Of a stretch of 64,000 nucleotides of DNA, positions 8,805 to 18,389 are shown one piece after another. The notes under the pieces are model-generated. The model was not told the DNA's origin. It ran no database searches and was given only the letters and a program-made list of their open reading frames with translations. Positions within the stretch are counted from its first letter, which is position 1, and every line of letters begins with the position of its first letter. The stretch is from the NCBI GenBank assembly GCA_036351775.1, contig JAZBPX010000061.1, forward strand, positions 124,001 through 188,000. Direction: 5' to 3'. The stretch comes from Pacificimonas sp036351775 (GTDB lineage Bacteria; Pseudomonadota; Alphaproteobacteria; Sphingomonadales; Sphingomonadaceae). The position numbers and the translations under genes are program-made.

Positions 8805-9923
8805 CTACCGCGGCGCGTAAAGGAGCGGATCGACCGGGCGGCCATTTCGTCGCAGCTCGACCTGAAGGCGGCCGTCCTCAGCGACCTGGCCGAGCGGGAA
8901 ACCGGTTTCGACCGCTTCGCCCTCCGACACCGATGTCGAGCCGAGGCCCGACAGGATCGAGGTGAGCGCGCGGCCATGGTCGATGATGACAACTTCGCCG
9001 TAACCGCGAAATGCGCCGGCATAGGCGACCGTGCCGCCCGCCGGCGCGGTGACGAGCGCCTGCGGCCGGGCCGCGAAGGTGACGCCGCGTTCGATCACGC
9101 CGACGCTGTTTGCGCGGCCGAACCCGGCGGCGACCTCCCCGGCAACCGGCAGGCGGTAGCCGAGGGCGCGGACTTCGCTGGCCGGTGGGCGGAAACTGCG
9201 GAGGCGGCGTTCGCGGGCAACGTCGTCCGGCAGCTCGGTTTCGGCGGCAGTCTCGGAAGCGAGGGCCTGTTCGGCGAGCGCGCGGGCGCGCGCAGAGGCG
9301 CTTGCGGCCTCCACGGACAGGGTGCGGGCATCCGCGAGGTAAGTTTCACGGGTGGTTTCGAGGTCGGAAATGGCAGTGCTGAGGTCAGCTTCGGACTGGC
9401 GAAGGTCCACCTGCTGCTGCCGGGCCTGCGCCGCGAGGGTTTCGACGCGGGCGAGATCGCTGCGCAGCGATTCGGTGCGGGCGAGGATCTCGGGGCGGAT
9501 GGTCTCGACAAGGGCGGCGGTACGGGCCGTTTCGATGGCACTGTTCGGGGCCAGGAGCGCGGCGAGCGCGGGGCGGCGGCTCATGCGCTGAAGGGCGGCG
9601 AGGAGCGCGGTCAGCCCCTCCTGCCGCTCGGCGATGCTTTCAAGGAGGGCCGCGCGTTCGGAGCGCAGGGTTTCGGCGCGCGATTCGGCGGCGGCGATGT
9701 CGCGTTCGAAGCGCTGGATGTCGCCGGCGAGGGTGCCCATGCGGGCGGCGGCGGCGGCGGCGGCGGCCTCGGCCTCCTCGGCTTCGCTTTGGAGCGTGCG
9801 GGCTTCGCGGTCGGCGGCGAGAGCATCCCCGGCGGCGGAAGCGGTGCCGTCTGCCGCCTGCTGCGCGGCCAGCGGCGCGCTCAGCAGTACACATATCAGG
9901 ATGAGAGCGCGGCTAGCCCTCAC
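8805..9923 (-). CDS. envC: Murein hydrolase activator EnvC
   Basis: 372 residues from a GTG start that overlaps the end of rlmH by 11 bp. This start gives a clean signal peptide (RASRALILICVLLSAPLAAQ); the longer open frame upstream reads through rlmH and is not credible. A long Ala/Glu/Arg-rich coiled coil (about 40-230) precedes a C-terminal LytM domain. In that domain the metal ligands are absent: GVIERGVTF where active enzymes have HxxxD, and LQVELR in place of HxH. This is the pattern of the non-catalytic activator EnvC, which stimulates amidases at the division septum. The start choice is moderately certain. Confidence 0.87.
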   Translation of the reverse strand: MRASRALILICVLLSAPLAAQQAADGTASAAGDALAADREARTLQSEAEEAEAAAAAAAARMGTLAGDIQRFERDIAAAESRAETLRSERAALLESIAERQEGLTALLAALQRMSRRPALAALLAPNSAIETARTAALVETIRPEILARTESLRSDLARVETLAAQARQQQVDLRQSEADLSTAISDLETTRETYLADARTLSVEAASASARARALAEQALASETAAETELPDDVARERRLRSFRPPASEVRALGYRLPVAGEVAAGFGRANSVGVIERGVTFAARPQALVTAPAGGTVAYAGAFRGYGEVVIIDHGRALTSILSGLGSTSVSEGEAVETGFPLGQVAEDGRLQVELRRNGRPVDPLLYAPR

Positions 9924-10335
9924 GGTGGTAGGGGTGCCCGGCAAGGATCGATTCGGCGCGGAAGAGCTGTTCGGCGAGCATGGCGCGGACGAGGAGGTGC
10001 GGCCAGGTGGCCGTGCCGAACGAAAGGAGGAGGTCGGCGGCGTCGCGGTCGGTGTCCGAATGGCCGTCGGCGGCACCGATCAGGAACCGCGCCTCTCGAA
10101 TCCCGTCGTCGCGCCAGCGGCCGAGCTGCCTGGCGAGCGCGGTGGAGGATAGCGCCCCGCCCTTTTCATCGAGAACGACCGTGCGGAACGGTTCGAGCGG
10201 CGCGGGCATCCTGCCGCCGCTTTCGGGAAGTTCGGTCAGCTTGATGGGCGGACGGCAGCGGGCGGCGTAACGGTCAACCAGCGCCGCCTCCGGACCGCGG
10301 CCGATCTTGCCGCGCGCGATGATGTGGAGGCGCAT
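9913..10335 (-). CDS. rlmH: 23S rRNA pseudouridine-1915 N3-methyltransferase RlmH
   Basis: 140 residues, close to the usual family length (about 155). RlmH is a SPOUT-class, SAM-dependent methyltransferase acting on pseudouridine 1915 of helix 69 of 23S rRNA in the assembled 70S ribosome. The conserved blocks are present: LDEKG in the middle, FLIGAADG, and the knot-forming C-terminus RAMLAEQLFRA...GHPYHR. It sits in the classical nadD-rsfS-rlmH order, all on the minus strand, 30 bp downstream of rsfS. Its 3' end overlaps the envC start. Confidence 0.95.
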   Translation of the reverse strand: MRLHIIARGKIGRGPEAALVDRYAARCRPPIKLTELPESGGRMPAPLEPFRTVVLDEKGGALSSTALARQLGRWRDDGIREARFLIGAADGHSDTDRDAADLLLSFGTATWPHLLVRAMLAEQLFRAESILAGHPYHREG

Positions 10336-10365
10336 GGAACCGAGCGGGCCGGGCGCAGGCCGCGG

Positions 10366-10773
10366 TCAGGAGGTGCTGGGCGCGGCGCGCATGTGGCTGC
10401 TGTCGCTGACGGCCCACATTTTTTCGAGATTGTAGAAGCTGCGCACCTCGGGCCGGAACAGGTGGACGATGACGTCGCCGGCATCGACCAGAACCCAGTC
10501 GGCGGCGGGCAGCCCCTCGATACGGACGGGCGTGCCGAACTCGCTCTTGATGCGTTCGGACAGTTTCTGCGCCATCGCCGCGACCTGGCGCGTGGAGCGG
10601 CCCGAGGCGATGACCATATGATCGGCCACCTCGGTCTTGCCCGTCAGATCGACGTCGACGAGGTCCTGCGCCTGGTCGTCGTCGAGGCTTTTGAGGACGA
10701 GGTCATGCAGCGGGCCGGAAATGTCGCCGTGGTTACGGTCGTGTGCGCTCAAGGTCTTGGTCTTCCAAATCAT
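10366..10773 (-). CDS. rsfS: Ribosome silencing factor RsfS
   Basis: 135 residues of the Iojap/RsfS family, which binds ribosomal protein uL14 and prevents subunit joining under starvation. The core is unmistakable: LHDLVLKSLDDDQAQDLV, DLTGKTEVADHMVIASGRS, VAAMAQKL, and GLPAADWVLVDAGDVIVHLF with PEVRSFYNLEKMW. The assigned ATG (MIWKTKTLSA) lies inside nadD, a 41-bp overlap suggesting translational coupling. A TTG seven codons further on would shorten the overlap and cannot be excluded. Confidence 0.93.
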   Translation of the reverse strand: MIWKTKTLSAHDRNHGDISGPLHDLVLKSLDDDQAQDLVDVDLTGKTEVADHMVIASGRSTRQVAAMAQKLSERIKSEFGTPVRIEGLPAADWVLVDAGDVIVHLFRPEVRSFYNLEKMWAVSDSSHMRAAPSTS

Positions 10774-11374
10774 TGTCGGATGGTGCGGTCTGAAAGGCGC
10801 TGGCCCAGTCGGGACGGCGCGCGCGAATGGCGGTGGCGGATCGATTGTCGAGCGGAATACGCAGGAAGGTGATCGCCGGTAAGCTCCATTCGGTCCATCG
10901 CCGCGCCCGTGCCGGCGATTTGCGGAACCGGCGCAGCCAGCCCATCGCAACCGCGCGGTGGGCAGCCTTAATGTAGTCAGGCCGGGCGGCCACCGCAAAT
11001 GGAAGCGTGCGGCAAAGCCGCCGCCAGTCGCGCCAGCGGTGCAACTGGACGAGATTGTCCGCGCCCATCAGCCAGATGAAGCGGTGCTGCGGAAAGCGGC
11101 GAACGAGCGCCCGGGCGGTATCGACGGTGTAGCGGGTACCGAGTTCCGTCTCCAGCGCTGTGGGCCGGATTCGCGGGTGGCGTGCTACCTTTCGAGCGTA
11201 AGCGAGACGGGCCGCCAGAGGGGCCATACCCGCCTTTTCCTTCAGCGGGTTTTGCGGGCTGACCAGCCACCAGACTTCATCGAGACCGAGTCGGCGCATT
11301 GCCTGCAAACTGATGTGACGGTGACCGCCATGGGCCGGATTGAAGGAACCGCCGAGAATGCCGATGCGCGCCAT
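10733..11374 (-). CDS. nadD: Nicotinate-nucleotide adenylyltransferase
   Basis: 213 residues. The enzyme converts nicotinate mononucleotide plus ATP to deamido-NAD in NAD biosynthesis. The start at MARIGILGGSFNPAHGGH places the nucleotidyltransferase HxGH motif (AHGGH) at the N-terminus, as expected; the 51 upstream codons are not family-like. Other family blocks are WWLVSPQNPLK, ELGTRYTVDT, IWLMGADNL and, near the C-terminus, SATAIR. It is the first gene of the minus-strand nadD-rsfS-rlmH-envC-ctpA run and is divergent from the TonB receptor at 11555. Confidence 0.94.
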   Translation of the reverse strand: MARIGILGGSFNPAHGGHRHISLQAMRRLGLDEVWWLVSPQNPLKEKAGMAPLAARLAYARKVARHPRIRPTALETELGTRYTVDTARALVRRFPQHRFIWLMGADNLVQLHRWRDWRRLCRTLPFAVAARPDYIKAAHRAVAMGWLRRFRKSPARARRWTEWSLPAITFLRIPLDNRSATAIRARRPDWASAFQTAPSDNDLEDQDLERTRP

Positions 11375-11554
11375 GTGGGACGGAGCCAAGCAGGCGGCAG
11401 GCGGTTCGGCAAGGCGGCCAAGACGACGCCGCTGCGAAATCCCGCTGCTTGAGCGCCGTTGCGGGAGGGCCGCGCAGGCGGTTAAGGCGGCGAAGGACCA
11501 AACGGCGCGCACGGGCCGTTCCGCCATTTCGGATCACCGTCTTTCTTTAAGGTC

Positions 11555-13729
11555 ATGTCGATGTCGCTTCGTCTGCTGCTTTCCACCGGCATCGCCCTTA
11601 TGCCCGCTGCGGCGCTCGCCGCGCCTGCCGCCGATCCCGCTGTCGATCCTGTCGCGGTTTCGCTGGCGGCGGAGGGCCTGGAGCGGCGCGGCATTTACGA
11701 TAACCGGGATGCTGCGCGGCAGGCGCCGAACATGGTCGCCGTGACAACGCCGGGCTTTGGCAGCGGCGCGCTCTACACGCTGCGCGGTGTGGGCGATGTC
11801 GGGGTCTACCTGGACGGCGCGCGGCTGTGGGCCAAGACGGCGAACCTGATCGGCAATTTTCATATCGAGCGCATCGACGTGGTGCGGGGGCCGACGCTGT
11901 CTTCAGAAGCGCTGCCCGCGGCGGGCGGGGCGCTGCGCGTTCGCCTGCACCAGCCGGGCGAGGACCCGCGCGGCCGCTTCACGGCGCATTACGGCGCATT
12001 CGACGAGTGGGGCGTTTCGGGATCGCTGGACCTGGGATCGGCAGGCGGTGTTTTCGCGGTGAATGTCGGCGGCTTCTACGAGGAAGGCGACGGCTATGTC
12101 GAAAACCTGACGACGGGCGAGGAGCTGAACGGAACCGACCGCTGGGGCGGGCGGATCGGGGTGCGGCTGACGCCGTCCGATACATTCGGCTGGAACCTCG
12201 GCGCGGCGCTGATGCGAGACCGCAGCCTGAACATCGTGAACTTCGAATGCGATGACCTGTGCGACAACCGCTTCTCCACAACCGCATTTTCGAGGCGGCC
12301 CGCCGATCCGCTGAACCCGCTCGGCGGCCTGCCGGTGACCGGCGAGAAGGCCCGCAACGGGCTGGGGCAGGATACCGGCATCCGTTTGCTCACCAGCGAA
12401 ATGGCGCTGGCGGTGGGCGGCGGCACGGTGACGCTGGACCTGCATGTCGTGAACACGGACCAGGATTTCGGGCTCGATTTCGGCGACCGGACCCTTGCGG
12501 TAACACTGGCGGGGCCCGGCGCGGCGGGCACGGCCCTGCCGTTCAGCGAAGACCTGTCGCTGGGAAGCCGAACGCAAAGCGATCAGACGGCGCGGCTCGC
12601 CTATCGGCGCAGCGTCACCGAGGTCCTGAGCTTCGATGTCGGGCTGACCGGGTTCGATTCCAGCGGAACGCTCGATGATGCGCGCGTCACGGACACCCCG
12701 GGCGGCGTAAGAACCGTCGCCTTTGACCGCACGTCGGACAGCGGCGCGCGCGGCTATACCCTGTTCGGCGCCGCGGCGCTGACGCTGGGCGCGGCGGAAC
12801 TATCGGCTGGCGGATCGTGGGGACGGACCGATTCCTTTCTGGAACTGGACCGGGTGCTTGCCCCTGCCCTCGACCGCTCGCTGAACCGTGATGACGAGGT
12901 CTGGAGCGCCTTCGCCGATGTGCGCATCCCGGCGTCCGACAGGCTGACGATCTTTGGCCGGGCGGCGCGCGGCCACGGCTTGCCGGATTTCGATCTCGAG
13001 CGCGCAGCAATGCTTGGCACGGGGCTGTCCGCGCCGACCGAAACGACAACGCTGGAGGCCGGTGTCGAAGCCGGACTGTTCGGCGACTCGGTAAATGTGA
13101 GGCTGCTCGGCTTCTATCTGGAAGCGGACGGCGTGAACGCGGCCTTTGCCGGCGGCAAGACGGCGACGTCCGTCGTCTCCGCGCCGCTTCGCAATACGGG
13201 CGCCGAGGCGGAGTTCGTGGTGCGGCCCGGCGCTGGCCTGACGCTGAGCGGCGCGGTGGGCGTCCAGTCCGCGCGCTATGAGGACACCGCCGCGCTGGAC
13301 GCGGCGCGCGCGGTTTGCCTTGCCGATCCGGGCGGAGCGGGCTGCGGCAACGGCCTCGTGACCCTGACCGGTGAACGCGCCGATCCGGTGTTTGCGCCCG
13401 ACCTGACCGCGCGCGGCGATGCGGCGTGGCGCATCTACTGGGCGCGCGCGGAGAGTTTCATCACGCCGCGCATCGGCGTCGATTACCGCAGCGAGATGGC
13501 AACGAACGGCGCGAACCTGCCGCTGGCCGCGCCGGGCGGGCCTGTCACAGCAGAGTCGCGAACGCTGGTTAATGCCGGGATCGCGCTGGAAACGGACGAT
13601 GACTGGTGGCTGGTGTCGCTGGAATGCCAGAACTGTTTCGATGCGACGTTCGTCGATTCGAGCGCGTTCGGCCTGCCCTATCTCGGCAGGCCGATGACAT
13701 GGGCCATCAGGGCACGGCGGCAATTCTAG
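11555..13729 (+). CDS. TonB-dependent outer-membrane receptor (paired with alkaline phosphatase)
   Basis: 724 residues. A signal peptide (about 1-23, ending ALAAPA) is followed by a plug domain (about 45-150) with NMVAVTTPGFG, LYTLRGVGDVGVYLDG and IERIDVVRGP. A 22-strand-type beta-barrel then ends in the terminal aromatic ...RRQF expected for outer-membrane insertion. Two Cys pairs occur in likely loops (ECDDLCDN and ECQNCFD). The alkaline phosphatase gene starts 30 bp after the stop on the same strand, so the two are probably co-transcribed. The ligand may be a phosphate ester or a product released by that enzyme; this is inference from context only. Confidence 0.88.
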   Translation: MSMSLRLLLSTGIALMPAAALAAPAADPAVDPVAVSLAAEGLERRGIYDNRDAARQAPNMVAVTTPGFGSGALYTLRGVGDVGVYLDGARLWAKTANLIGNFHIERIDVVRGPTLSSEALPAAGGALRVRLHQPGEDPRGRFTAHYGAFDEWGVSGSLDLGSAGGVFAVNVGGFYEEGDGYVENLTTGEELNGTDRWGGRIGVRLTPSDTFGWNLGAALMRDRSLNIVNFECDDLCDNRFSTTAFSRRPADPLNPLGGLPVTGEKARNGLGQDTGIRLLTSEMALAVGGGTVTLDLHVVNTDQDFGLDFGDRTLAVTLAGPGAAGTALPFSEDLSLGSRTQSDQTARLAYRRSVTEVLSFDVGLTGFDSSGTLDDARVTDTPGGVRTVAFDRTSDSGARGYTLFGAAALTLGAAELSAGGSWGRTDSFLELDRVLAPALDRSLNRDDEVWSAFADVRIPASDRLTIFGRAARGHGLPDFDLERAAMLGTGLSAPTETTTLEAGVEAGLFGDSVNVRLLGFYLEADGVNAAFAGGKTATSVVSAPLRNTGAEAEFVVRPGAGLTLSGAVGVQSARYEDTAALDAARAVCLADPGGAGCGNGLVTLTGERADPVFAPDLTARGDAAWRIYWARAESFITPRIGVDYRSEMATNGANLPLAAPGGPVTAESRTLVNAGIALETDDDWWLVSLECQNCFDATFVDSSAFGLPYLGRPMTWAIRARRQF

Positions 13730-13759
13730 GCGCGTAGCCAACGAGGGGAAGACAGGGAC

Positions 13760-15223
13760 ATGGTGAAGAGGCGGATTCTTGCGGGGGCCTTTGGCCTTGC
13801 TGCGCTGCTGACCCCGCAAATTGCGGTCGCCGAGGATGTAACGCCTAAGAACATCATCGTGATGATCGCCGACGGCGCGGGCTATAATATGCTTGCAGCG
13901 ACGCGTTACTGGCACGGGCGCGGGCTGGCGGTCGATGGCGGCGGGTGGGAAACAGCGGCGCTGTCGACCTATGCGCTGCGCCGCGACAAGGACCCGCTGG
14001 GCGCCGCGCAGGACCCGGACCTGGTCTACGACAGTGCGAAGAACTGGGACGCCGCGCCCCTTGCCGGCGATAGCGAGTGCGCAGAGGGCTACCCGGTCGG
14101 CTGGGCCGGTTACGAATGGAACCGCTGCACCTATCCCGACAGCGCGGGCACGATGTCGGCGATGATGACCGGCATCCGGGCCTATAACGGCGCGCTGAAC
14201 GTCGACGGCATGGCGGAAGCGGTGCAGTCCGTTCCCGAAGCGGCGAAGGCAGCGGGAATGCGGGTCGGTTCGATTTCCAGCGTGCCCTTTACTCACGCGA
14301 CGGTCGCCTCTGGCGGCGGCGCGCATAACGAGGCGCGGGGGAATTACCACGAGATCGCGGCAGAGCTGCTGCGCGCCGGTACGCTCGACATACTGGGCGG
14401 CGGCGGACACCCGCTGTTCGGCGGCGCGGGCGAGCCGCAGCCGGACCCGGTGATCGACGAGGAAACGGGCGCGGACGAGCGGTTCGCCTGGCTGTCGCCG
14501 GAAGACTGGGCGGGCGTGCGCGATGGCTCGCTCGGCTGGACACTGGTTGAGGACCGGGCGGACATCCAGGCGCTGGCGACGATGCCGAAGGATGGGCGTA
14601 TCCTGATGCTGCCAAAGGTCGCGCGCACCCTGCAGATGGAGCGCCCGCCGAAAATGGCGGAGCCGGGCGATCCGCGCCAACAGGTGCCGGGTGAAACCCC
14701 GATGACCCCCGGCATCCCAACGCTGACCGAGATGACGGCGGCGGCGCTGACCCACCTGGAGGGCGACGCCGGTCTGTTCCTGCAGGTCGAGGGCGGCGCG
14801 GTGGACTGGGCCATGCACGCGAATTTCCTCGGCCGCGCCATCGAGGAACAAACCGATTTCGACAACGCCGTGCGGCTGGTGGAGGCGTGGGTCGCCGATC
14901 CGTCGAACGGGTCGAGCTGGGCCAACACGCTGGTCGTCGTGACGGCGGACCATGATCACATGCTGTTCGGCCCGAGCGCGGATGTGCCCTTCCAGCCGGT
15001 GTCGAACCGGGGCGCAGGGCAGTTGCCGGGGCATATCTGGTGGTCCGGCAGCCACTCGAACCAGCTGGTGCCCTTCTTTGTTCGCGGCGCAGGCTCCGCG
15101 CGTCTGATGGCGGAGGCGGACGAGATCGACCGGGCGGTGGTGAACGGCCAGGTCGTCGGACGGGGCAAGTATCTGACGCAGCCGGAAATGGGGCAGGTGC
15201 TGCTGGATCTTGTTGTCCGGTAG
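13760..15223 (+). CDS. Secreted alkaline phosphatase (PhoA superfamily)
   Basis: 487 residues with a signal peptide (MVKRRILAGAFGLAALLTPQ..., cleaved near AVAE). Family landmarks are the metal-binding IVMIADGAG near the mature N-terminus, the nucleophile motif PDSAGTMSAMMTG, FTHATVASG, the metal block LQVEGGAVDWAMHAN with DFDNAV, VVVTADHDH, and GSHSNQLVPFF near the end. This indicates a two-zinc phosphomonoesterase acting in the periplasm or outside the cell. It follows a TonB receptor by 30 bp, suggesting coupled hydrolysis and uptake. I saw no clear Pho box upstream of the pair. Confidence 0.92.
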   Translation: MVKRRILAGAFGLAALLTPQIAVAEDVTPKNIIVMIADGAGYNMLAATRYWHGRGLAVDGGGWETAALSTYALRRDKDPLGAAQDPDLVYDSAKNWDAAPLAGDSECAEGYPVGWAGYEWNRCTYPDSAGTMSAMMTGIRAYNGALNVDGMAEAVQSVPEAAKAAGMRVGSISSVPFTHATVASGGGAHNEARGNYHEIAAELLRAGTLDILGGGGHPLFGGAGEPQPDPVIDEETGADERFAWLSPEDWAGVRDGSLGWTLVEDRADIQALATMPKDGRILMLPKVARTLQMERPPKMAEPGDPRQQVPGETPMTPGIPTLTEMTAAALTHLEGDAGLFLQVEGGAVDWAMHANFLGRAIEEQTDFDNAVRLVEAWVADPSNGSSWANTLVVVTADHDHMLFGPSADVPFQPVSNRGAGQLPGHIWWSGSHSNQLVPFFVRGAGSARLMAEADEIDRAVVNGQVVGRGKYLTQPEMGQVLLDLVVR

Positions 15224-15286
15224 CGGACCCATTCTGCGCGCCTGGGCGTTCCCCTCTTCCCAAACCAAATTGTGGAGAGCGCCCCC

Positions 15287-15505
15287 ATGTCCGATAACGT
15301 CTATGCCATCACCGAACTCGTCGGCACCTCAGAGACCAGTATCGAGGATGCAATCCAAGGCGCGGTGACGCGGGCGTCCGAAACGCTGTCGAACCTCGAC
15401 TGGTTCGACATGACCGACGTTCGCGGGCACATCGTCGATGGCAAGGTGAAGCATTACCAGGTCACCATCCGGCTGGGCTTCAAGCACGAACCCAAGACCG
15501 GTTGA
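15287..15505 (+). CDS. Dodecin family flavin-binding protein
   Basis: 72 residues with the complete dodecin pattern: VYAITELVGTSETSIEDAIQ, then RASETLSNLDWFDMTDVRGHI and KVKHYQVTIRLGFK. Dodecins form hollow dodecamers that bind and buffer flavins; the Trp in the LDWF stretch is the stacking residue in bacterial members. I use the ATG with GGAG nine bases upstream; an in-frame GTG five codons earlier would place that Shine-Dalgarno inside the gene. It lies 63 bp after the phosphatase and is probably a separate unit. Confidence 0.93.
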   Translation: MSDNVYAITELVGTSETSIEDAIQGAVTRASETLSNLDWFDMTDVRGHIVDGKVKHYQVTIRLGFKHEPKTG

Positions 15506-15566
15506 GACCGCGGGGCCGGTTTACTGCCCTTTTCAAGCCCGCCCCCGCTGGGCTAGGCCGCCCCCC

Positions 15567-16823
<1,257 letters not shown>

Positions 16824-16847
16824 ACCCAGCTTGGCCCGGCGTGAGGC

Positions 16848-17738
16848 TCAGCTGCGCGGGCGGATCAGACCCTCCTGCGCCACCGAGGCGCAGAGACGTC
16901 CAGACCGGTCGTAGATCAGGCCGCGGTTCATGCCGCGCGCGCCGCCCGCCCATGGGCTGTCCTGAACATAGAGCAGCCAGTCATCGACGCGGGCGTCCTG
17001 GTGAAACCAGATGGCGTGATCGAGGCTCGCGACCTGCACCTTGCCCGTATACCATTTGAGGGCGTGCGGGCGCTGGCAGGTGGATAGCAGGGTCATGTCG
17101 CTGGCATAGGCCAGCATACAGCGGTGCAGCGCCGGATCGTCGGGCAGCGGTGCCTGTGCGCGGAACCACACCTGCTGCGCGGGCTCCGTTCCCTCCTGGC
17201 TGGGCGGGGCCTGGTCGACGCGGCGGAAATCGATAGGCCGTTCGCGCAGGAAATGCGGGCGGATCTGCTTCGGCACCTCGTCGATGAAGGTTTCTCGCCA
17301 TTCGGTTTCCGACATCAGCTCTTCAGGCGCGGGGACGTCCGGCATGTCGAGCTTATGCTCATAGCCCTCCTCCGCGATGTGGAAGCTCGCGGCGAGGTTG
17401 AAGATGGGCTTGCCGTTCTGGACCGCGATGACGCGGCGGGTGGAAAAGCTGGAGCCGTCGCGGTCACGCTCCACCTGGTAGAGAACCGGCACGTCGATCG
17501 CGCCGGGGCGCATGAAATAGGCATGCAGGCTGTGCGGCTGGCGGTCGTCATCCACTGTACGGCTGGCGGCGACGAGCGCCTGCGCGATGACCTGCCCGCC
17601 GAACAGGCGGAAGGTGGCGTCGGGCGAATTCTGGCCGCGAAAGATGTTCGCGTCGATACGCTCAAGGTCGAGGACGCCGACCAGTTCCTCCACCAGTTCG
17701 GCGGCGGTGGCGGTGTCGCGGTCTAGGGGCGCGCTCAT
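16848..17738 (-). CDS. tesB: Acyl-CoA thioesterase II
   Basis: 296 residues with the double hotdog fold of TesB, which hydrolyses medium- and long-chain acyl-CoAs. Blocks seen: FRGQNSPDATFRLFGGQVIAQAL, SLHAYFMRPG, FSTRRVIAVQNGKPIFNL, and in the second domain YASDMTLLST and SLDHAIWFHQDARVDDWLLY. The start overlaps the stop of the downstream methylmalonyl-CoA epimerase frame by four bases (ATGA), which supports the start and translational coupling. The shared unit suggests odd-chain or branched acyl-CoA metabolism. Confidence 0.93.
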   Translation of the reverse strand: MSAPLDRDTATAAELVEELVGVLDLERIDANIFRGQNSPDATFRLFGGQVIAQALVAASRTVDDDRQPHSLHAYFMRPGAIDVPVLYQVERDRDGSSFSTRRVIAVQNGKPIFNLAASFHIAEEGYEHKLDMPDVPAPEELMSETEWRETFIDEVPKQIRPHFLRERPIDFRRVDQAPPSQEGTEPAQQVWFRAQAPLPDDPALHRCMLAYASDMTLLSTCQRPHALKWYTGKVQVASLDHAIWFHQDARVDDWLLYVQDSPWAGGARGMNRGLIYDRSGRLCASVAQEGLIRPRS

Positions 17739-18160
17739 TCGTGCAGCGCCTCCGGCTTTTCCATGAGTTCGACGAGGACGCCGCCCATGTCCTTGGGGTG
17801 GACGAAGATGACGGGCGTGCCGTGCGCGCCGATGCGCGGTTCGCCGGTGCCGATCACAGCCGCGCCCTTGGCGACCAGGTCGTCGCGGGCGGCGTAGATG
17901 TCCTCGACCTCGAAGCAGACATGGTGCTGGCCGCCCTTCGGGTTCTTCGCAAGGAAGGCGTGGACCGGGCTGTCGTCGCCCAGCGGCTCGATCAGCTCGA
18001 TCTGGCTGTTCGGGACATCGACGAAGCAGACGCGCACACCCTGCGCGGCAAGGTCGAACGGTTCGTGGATCTTCGTTGCGCCGAGGACGTCGCGGTAGAG
18101 GGCGATGCTGTCCTCGATGGAGGGCGTGGCGACGCCGACATGGTTCAGGCGGCCGATCAT
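17735..18160 (-). CDS. mce: Methylmalonyl-CoA epimerase
   Basis: 141 residues of the vicinal oxygen chelate superfamily. It interconverts (S)- and (R)-methylmalonyl-CoA in propionate catabolism. Metal ligands and substrate blocks are visible: LNHVGVATPSIEDSI at the start, QIELIEPLGDDSPV, GGQHHVCFEVEDI and VFVHPKDMGGVLVELME at the end. It is translationally coupled to tesB (4-bp overlap). The 229-bp gap upstream carries two palindromic repeats. Confidence 0.93.
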   Translation of the reverse strand: MIGRLNHVGVATPSIEDSIALYRDVLGATKIHEPFDLAAQGVRVCFVDVPNSQIELIEPLGDDSPVHAFLAKNPKGGQHHVCFEVEDIYAARDDLVAKGAAVIGTGEPRIGAHGTPVIFVHPKDMGGVLVELMEKPEALHE

Positions 18161-18237
18161 GCGGGCATTCCTCTTTTCGTGGTCTTCGCAGGTTCGGGTG
18201 CGGGCTTAACGGGAAATGCTGCGCTGCGGCAAGCGGT

Positions 18238-18318
18238 CCTTCGACAGGCTCAGGATTAGCGGACGTATGGAAACTGCGCGGGTACCAAACCACCCGCTCA
18301 CCCTGAGCCTGTCGAAGG
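18238..18318. repeat. Inverted repeat of the CCTTCGACAGGCTCAGG family
   Basis: The 17-bp arms at 18238-18254 and 18302-18318 are exact reverse complements, 47 nt apart. The same arm sequence recurs as an inverted pair at 25595-25677. It lies between mce and the M23 peptidase gene and contains no reading frame. Confidence 0.85.
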
Positions 18319-18352
18319 GCGAGCGTGTGGGGGCTGTAGCTCAATCGCGCCG

Positions 18353-18378
18353 GTCATCCCAGCGCAGGCTGGGATGAC
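18353..18378. repeat. Single REP-like hairpin
   Basis: GTCATCCCAGC, a 4-nt loop GCAG, then the exact complement GCTGGGATGAC: an 11-bp perfect hairpin. It is a single unit of the GTCATNCC palindrome family, 11 bp beyond the stop codon of the minus-strand M23 peptidase. No T-run follows, so it is unlikely to be an intrinsic terminator, though it could stabilise the transcript end. Confidence 0.8.
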
Positions 18379-18389
18379 TAACTGGTGAA

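Noticed and set aside
12800..15268. Open frame of 822 codons antisense to the TonB receptor and alkaline phosphatase
   Set aside because: Arg/His/Pro-rich composition and complete overlap with two well-supported genes; a typical high-GC shadow frame.
18353..18378. Intrinsic terminator for the M23 peptidase gene
   Set aside because: The hairpin is strong but lacks a T-run on the relevant strand; it fits the repeat family better.
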